Source: JAYUDN01 sp043769645
GTDB taxonomy: Bacteria; Patescibacteriota; Gracilibacteria; BD1-5; UBA2023
Direction of reading: 5' to 3'
Assembly (NCBI GenBank): GCA_043769645.1
Contig: JAYVJC010000021.1
Coordinates: forward strand, 1-49,173
Length of the DNA stretch: 49,173 nucleotides
A model generated the notes under the pieces. It did no database searches. It was given only the letters and a program-made list of their open reading frames with translations, and had not been told where the DNA came from. Each line of letters opens with the position of its first letter. Position 1 is the first letter of the stretch. Below are positions 45,149 through 49,173 of the stretch, one piece after another. A program made the translations under genes and the position numbers.

Positions 45149-45937
45149 ATGATTACCGCACAGATGATCAAAGAACTCCGTGAAAGAACTGGAGTCGGAA
45201 TGTCGGATTGTAAAAATGCCCTCGTCGAATCGAATGGTGATATGGAAGGAGCGATCGATCTCCTTCGAAAAAAAGGACTCGCCAAAGCTGCGAAACGCTC
45301 TGGAAATGAGACGAGCGAAGGTCGTATCAAGATCATTACAGAAGGTACGACGGCGTATGTAGCAGTTGTCTCTTGTGAGACGGATTTTGTCGCACGAAAC
45401 GAAACATTCGACGCGATGCTCTCTCATTTTATCGATATCCGTAAGGCTGCCGCTACCGATGAAGAAGCTATTGCCAAAGCTGAAGATCTCAAGGCGAGTG
45501 AATACACGCTCAAGGTCGGTGAAAATATGCAGATCCGCACGCTCACCAAGATCACGGGTGATGTGATCGCGAGCTATGTCCACTCGAACTTCAAGAACGC
45601 GGCAGTTATCGTCGCGAAGTCAGGAAGCGATGCCGAAGCTCTCAGGCAGGTTGCGATGCATGTCGTCGCAAGTAACCCCCAGGTACTCTCCCCTTCTGAT
45701 ATTACTGATGCGATTGTTGCCAAGGAAAAGGAAATCCAGCTTGCTATTATGAAGGAAGATCCGAAAAATGCGACCAAGCCCGCTGAAATCCTCGAGAAAA
45801 TCATCGATGGAAAAATGACGAAGTTCCGTGAGGAAAATGCGCTTCTGACGCAGCCATTTGTCGTCAATCCAGATCAGAAGGTTGGAGAATTTATCGGAAA
45901 GGATACGATTATCGCGTTCTACCGGTACAGTATATAA
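45149..45937 (+). CDS. tsf: Elongation factor Ts
   Basis: A 262-aa EF-Ts, the nucleotide exchange factor for EF-Tu. UBA-type N-terminus: IKELRERTGVGMSDCKNAL. Then AKAAKRSGNETSEGRI (family KAAKkagRvaaEG) and VSCETDFVARNETF, the conserved core. Dimer/coiled segments follow. All 14 glycines are GGN, no UGA. ATG 45149, TAA stop. Confidence 0.96.
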   Translation: MITAQMIKELRERTGVGMSDCKNALVESNGDMEGAIDLLRKKGLAKAAKRSGNETSEGRIKIITEGTTAYVAVVSCETDFVARNETFDAMLSHFIDIRKAAATDEEAIAKAEDLKASEYTLKVGENMQIRTLTKITGDVIASYVHSNFKNAAVIVAKSGSDAEALRQVAMHVVASNPQVLSPSDITDAIVAKEKEIQLAIMKEDPKNATKPAEILEKIIDGKMTKFREENALLTQPFVVNPDQKVGEFIGKDTIIAFYRYSI

Positions 45938-46026
45938 TAATAAATACAGTTGACAGGCGCAGGTACACATTGGAATTTTTCTAAAGAACATCTTGTCTGT
46001 ATTCTCTTGTCTAGAGTTGTCTTCTT

Positions 46027-46042
46027 GCGAGCTTCGGCTCGC
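46027..46042 (+). other. UUCG-tetraloop hairpin just upstream of tRNA-Trp
   Basis: GCGAGC-TTCG-GCTCGC, a perfect 6-bp stem with a UUCG loop, four bases before the tRNA 5' end. No T-run follows. It may protect or mark the tRNA 5' leader for processing, or end tsf transcription. Confidence 0.5.
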
Positions 46043-46046
46043 CTCT

Positions 46047-46121
46047 AGCCCCATAGTTCATCGGTTAGAATCCAGGATTCCAAATCCTGTGAGCTAGGTT
46101 CGATTCCTAGTGGGGCTGCCA
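46047..46121 (+). tRNA. tRNA-Trp (anticodon CCA)
   Basis: Acceptor AGCCCCA/TGGGGCT, discriminator G, encoded CCA. D-arm GTTC/GAAT. The anticodon stem CAGGA/TCCTG encloses TTCCAAA, giving CCA, which reads only UGG. T-arm CTAGG-TTCGATT-CCTAG. A CCA rather than UCA anticodon fits UGA being Gly, not Trp. Confidence 0.93.
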
Positions 46122-47540
46122 TAAGGAAATATCACTCTCTGAGAGAGCCTGAAAGGGCTCTTTTTGCTTTATGTAGAGCCTTTTTTCATCGTCGATTTTG
46201 AGTTCGATAATTGTACTCGTTAGAAGTACCCCTCTTATTGCATCATCCCCCGTAGTATAGGCTCAGTAAAGGTCTCTTAGGAGTTCGATAATTTTCTGAT
46301 ACTTCTCCTCTAAAGTCATTTCAAGCGCTCAAAAACCCGAAATAGTTTCTTTCAATTTTACACGAGTTGTCAGATACTCGAATTTCTTTTTTGAGTATTC
46401 ATCCTTGTCAATAATTCCCTCAGTGAAAATATCTAGGAGATTTTCTAGTTTTCTCTCATTATCCGCGTATTTATTCCTTGCCTCAGATAATTCCTCCATA
46501 ATTGCCCTACTTTCTGCCCCTACCTGACGTTTTACTTCTTTTTCCAAGTCTCACATCATCTCGCTCGGAATAACCCACTTCTTGACCAATTCTGAGCATC
46601 TTTTGAATATCTCAGTTTGAGAAATAGAAATTCCCCATCCCTGAGTATGATAAAAAACATATTTTCCTTTTGATAGACTCGCCGTGAGGTACTTTCCATC
46701 CGAATCAGTAATCAATCCTTTGAAATGAAAATCATATTGCTTATGCCCGATATTCACTCGATTCTCTTCATTCGCTTTCTCGAATATATCTCTTGATATG
46801 ATTCGATTGTGCACTCACTCCCCTATCATCCCTGAGAATCTGACTATCCCGATATAAAAATCATTCTTTAGTATCTGTTCAACCGTGCTCGTCTTCCAAA
46901 GTCGTGTATCCCCTTCCCTACTTCTTCCACGTGGCTTGATTCATTCAGCATTCAATCGATCTGCAATCTGTAAGAGTGAGAGCTTGTTTTGTGTCCTGAG
47001 TTCAAATATATACTTGAGCACCTTTGCTTCTTCTGGATTCTCTACCGCGCCTCATTGAAGATTCATATACCCGTATGGAGTCTTATAGGGTACTTTTCAC
47101 TCAGCTATCATATTCGTGAGTCGTCTCATTACTCGTTTTCGCAATTGTGAAATTTCTTGCTCCCCGAGAGAAAGAAATATTCAGAAGGTAAAAAGCTCAG
47201 CCTCTGTAAATACTGACTCTTTCGTATGTACTTCCTTGATATTTTTTTGAGCTATCAAATGCTTCAATTGTCATTCATCTAAACTATTACGGGACAAGCG
47301 ATCAATCGACCAAGTTATAATACAATCATACTTTCCATCATAGAATCCTTTTATCATTTTATTGAATATCGGTCTTCCTATTTCTTTCGCGCTCATAGAC
47401 TCTTGGAATACCTCTACCGCCTCTATTCCCTTGCTCTTACAATACTCTTCAGCCCACTTTATCTGGTCGCCAAGACTTGCTTTCTGGTTCTTAGAACTTT
47501 CATCACTGGATTTACGGGCGTATATGACATATTTATACAT
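46107..47540 (-). CDS. Large serine recombinase (site-specific integrase)
   Basis: A 477-aa serine recombinase. The N-terminal resolvase domain has YVIYARKSSDESSKNQKASL (catalytic Ser in the ARKS-S-D stretch), IITWSIDRLSRN and the arginine set. The 'recombinase' domain follows (PYGYMNLQGGAVENPEEAK...IADRLNAEGI, TVEQILKNDFYIG), then a coiled C-terminus (EARNKYADNERKLENLLDIF). The last codons QPH and the TAG stop are read from the antisense of the tRNA-Trp 3' end. About seven TGA Gly codons. Such enzymes integrate mobile elements; the position against a tRNA suggests that its attachment site is the tRNA 3' end. It is upstream of, and convergent with, tsf. Confidence 0.9.
46144..46166 (+). terminator. 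Terminator of tRNA-Trp
   Basis: AGAGCC-TGAAAG-GGCTCT followed by TTTT, 23 bp after the tRNA 3' end. It lies inside the antisense recombinase coding sequence, which is therefore constrained by the terminator. Confidence 0.8.
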
Positions 47541-47580
47541 ATCTAAAAAAACTTATAGAGTATCCAGTCCAGTATTCTCT

Positions 47581-48027
47581 TTATCGTTCGGAATGTATGT
47601 TTTGTAGAGAATCACATTTTTTTTGCATTGTTTCTACTGAGACTCAGAATAATTGATTCATAAACTCGCAATTTTCTCAATAGTATTCCATAGCTTCTTT
47701 TAGTTTTTCATCGGGGATAAGAGTATCGAGAGCGTATTTATTGGCGCGTCTTTCTGAAATCATTGAGAAAAACGAATCTACAGTTCCATCTTGAATATGT
47801 CATAGTTCGTGTCCGAGTACCCATTGTCTTTTATATGGATCAAGTTTCTTATCTACGCAAATTAGATACCCTTTATCTCCATTCATACACGCACCGTCTA
47901 TAGACTCAAAATCTACTTCTGCTATACCCGCATTAAAGTCTATTGCTATTCTTTCAAGATTTACAAAGTATGAGTCCATAATAATTTTTTGACTTTGAAG
48001 GCATTCTATGTTATTATCCTTGTACAC
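47581..48027 (-). CDS. ImmA/IrrE-type HExxH metalloprotease
   Basis: A 148-aa protein whose core reads VLGHELGHIQDGTVD, the zinc motif HELGH of the ImmA/IrrE family, followed by SERRANKYALDTLIPDEKLKEA (third ligand Glu). The Gly of HELGH is UGA, so the protease exists only under table 25. It starts at GTG (48027), overlapping the previous gene by 14 bp; an internal ATG 16 codons later (47979) is an alternative. ImmA proteases cleave phage/ICE repressors, which suits its place in this mobile region. Confidence 0.88.
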
Positions 48028-48811
48028 CCAGCGAGAAAGCCTCGCTTCCGAAAACTTCCCTTACGGGGGGTTTTTTATTTATATTTTCTATAATTTTATT
48101 TCTGTAATATTTTTTTGTAGATTCAGGAACAGGATTATCATATTTTCATAAAAAAGTAACTATTTTTATATCAATATCTTTTGGGATCTTCCACGGCTCA
48201 CACTTTGAAAGAATAGTAATTTCTTCTTTAGATAACAATCAAATAACCAAGCTAAGTTTTTCATCATCTTCCTCTTTCTTTCGAATAATTATACACTCCT
48301 TTAATTTATCTTCAATAAAGAATGTTTGAGTATCTGAATCTTCTACCAAATGTGGAGAAACAGCATTTGTAGTAGTTGCTACATTTAACAAATGAACTCG
48401 TATACCCATATTTTGGCTAGGAACTATTCAAACACAAAGATCCTCATCACCACTTATTAGAATAGCATCCGATATTGCTCTATTTTGTGATAATGAAATA
48501 ATGTCTGTAACTATTAGTCCATCTACTCATTTTTGTCTATAGGATCATTCAGGATTCTTTCTAAGTTGTCATAATCTTATTTTTACATTTTGGCACTTCG
48601 CAATATCCGTATGCTCGTTTTTTGGTTGTGTTCACGGTATTGTTCCATCATACCAGTAAACTCTGAGTAACTCTTTTCAAGGAGCTATTTTAGAAGCTAT
48701 TTTCTGTATCAATTCAACCATTTTTCAAATATCAATCTCAAAAGGTAACTCTATGACATTTCACAAAGTCTTTTTTAGGTATCAAGCATCAATGAATACT
48801 GCGTACCGCAT
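48014..48811 (-). CDS. NYN-domain (PIN-like) ribonuclease
   Basis: A 265-aa protein with the NYN/DUF88 pattern: YAVFIDAGYL at the N-terminus, GVDGLIVTDIISLSQN and SDAILISGDEDLCVGI, giving the Asp set (FID, VDGLIVTD, SGDED) of LabA/NYN nucleases. Downstream is a less clear charged region. Ten or more Gly are UGA, one in FIDAGYL. It overlaps the ImmA-like gene and stands just behind a terminator-like hairpin, so read-through or a distal promoter drives it. Possibly an RNase toxin or defence effector, but this is inference. Confidence 0.85.
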
Positions 48812-48820
48812 AGAGAAAAA

Positions 48821-48846
48821 ACAAAAAAATAAGACCCTTTCGGGCC
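48821..48846 (-). terminator. Terminator/attenuator ahead of the NYN gene
   Basis: On the minus strand GGCCC-GAAA-GGGTC, a 5-bp stem with GNRA loop, then TCTTATTTTTTTG. The NYN start codon (48811) lies about ten bases past the T-run. Confidence 0.75.
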
Positions 48847-48900
48847 AATACATCACTCACGACAGGGATTCATATAGTCCTGTGTGGCTTGCCCTTAATA
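48833..48900 (-). ncRNA. Candidate small RNA or leader ending at the terminator
   Basis: Upstream of the terminator the minus strand has an inner hairpin ACAGG...CCTGT around a 12-nt loop and a GGGC that could pair with the GCCC of the terminator stem. That would give an alternative structure, as in an attenuator. It lies between a partial upstream gene and the NYN gene. No known family recognised. Confidence 0.35.
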
Positions 48901-48971
48901 TAACACATTATTTTTAATTTTCAAAACAATTTTAGTTTTTGTATCTATTTTCTATATTCAATTTCTTAGTT

Positions 48972-49173
48972 TTATGAGTTGTATATACGATACGCGGCAA
49001 TCATTTTCTTCATATCATCTTCACTCATTCACGTTTCTTTCAGCATAGTAGCGTATTTTATAGTGGTTGGATCAAGTCAATCGTTCACATTATGTATTCA
49101 AGAATCACCTAAAACCTTTCTTTTTGCTTCCTGGACTATCCGATCAAATTCAGAGCGAGAGATGGGGATGGCT
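48972..49173 (-). CDS. Hypothetical protein, C-terminal part (runs off the window)
   Basis: About 66 residues, open at the 49173 edge and ending TAA (48972). Reads ISRSEFDRIVQEAKRKVLGD..., TTIKYATMLKETGMSEDDM..., a helical, charged sequence with a Thr-rich loop. In-frame TGA codons are Gly. No family recognised. It is the first gene of a set with the NYN, ImmA and recombinase genes, all on the minus strand. Confidence 0.55.

Noticed and set aside
1..49173. Mycoplasma-type code (UGA = Trp)
   Set aside because: UGA sits at conserved Gly positions (HELGH, EGGTH, VFGGMKFYERK), and the tRNA-Trp is CCA.
1..49173. CRISPR arrays
   Set aside because: No regularly spaced repeat-spacer pattern; the 32-33.5 kb repeats are irregular in size and direction.

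Overview
The window comes from a bacterium that reads UGA as glycine (translation table 25), the code of the candidate phyla Gracilibacteria and Absconditabacteria (SR1). Read with the standard code, nearly every gene breaks into short pieces. Read with UGA = Gly, the pieces join into full-length proteins ending only in TAA or TAG, and the recoded codons fall on conserved glycines: HELGH of an ImmA-type protease, the EGGTH stretch of GyrB, and the GG before the KFYERKEVKD stretch of a UvrD helicase. The only tRNA-Trp seen has a CCA anticodon, as expected if UGA is not Trp. All coordinates below use this code.

Layout. 1-2850: copper-type P-ATPase and a small Met-rich secreted protein (minus). 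2850-3470: gene-free, with hairpins and a possible structured RNA. 3471-9924: an AT-rich, UGA-rich plus-strand cluster: a 15-codon leader ORF, a prolyl-tRNA-synthetase-like enzyme, an HprK-like P-loop protein fused to pentapeptide repeats, an LDH2/MDH2-type oxidoreductase and an ATP-grasp ligase. A 93-aa ORF then runs into tRNA-Gln(CUG). 10483-16867: a large unknown protein, pirin, UvrD/PcrA helicase, an unknown protein and a T4SS-pilin-like membrane protein. 17052-31991: pheT, rel, an archaeal-type FAD-synthase-like nucleotidyltransferase, a CAP-domain secreted protein, an EamA-like transporter, gyrB, a winged-helix regulator, a lipoprotein and a TIM-barrel protein. 31992-33597: an intergenic repeat field around a resolvase-like nuclease. 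34349-40299: a 1523-aa fibre-like surface protein and its upstream partner. 40464-45937: gatB, an amino acid permease, and rpsB - small membrane protein - tsf. 46047-49173: tRNA-Trp followed by a probable mobile element (serine recombinase, ImmA-like protease, NYN ribonuclease, partial gene).

The core genes (translation, stringent response, gyrase, helicase) look intact. The most unusual content is the 3.5-9.9 kb cluster. Two ATP-dependent carboxylate-activating folds (class II aaRS and ATP-grasp), a kinase-like P-loop protein and an imine/keto-reductase-type enzyme are adjacent and co-oriented, which suggests an undescribed small-molecule or peptide-modifying pathway. Its UGA-for-Gly usage is extreme (27 of 33 glycines in the first enzyme) compared with rpsB and tsf (0 of 34), which points to a different expression class or origin.
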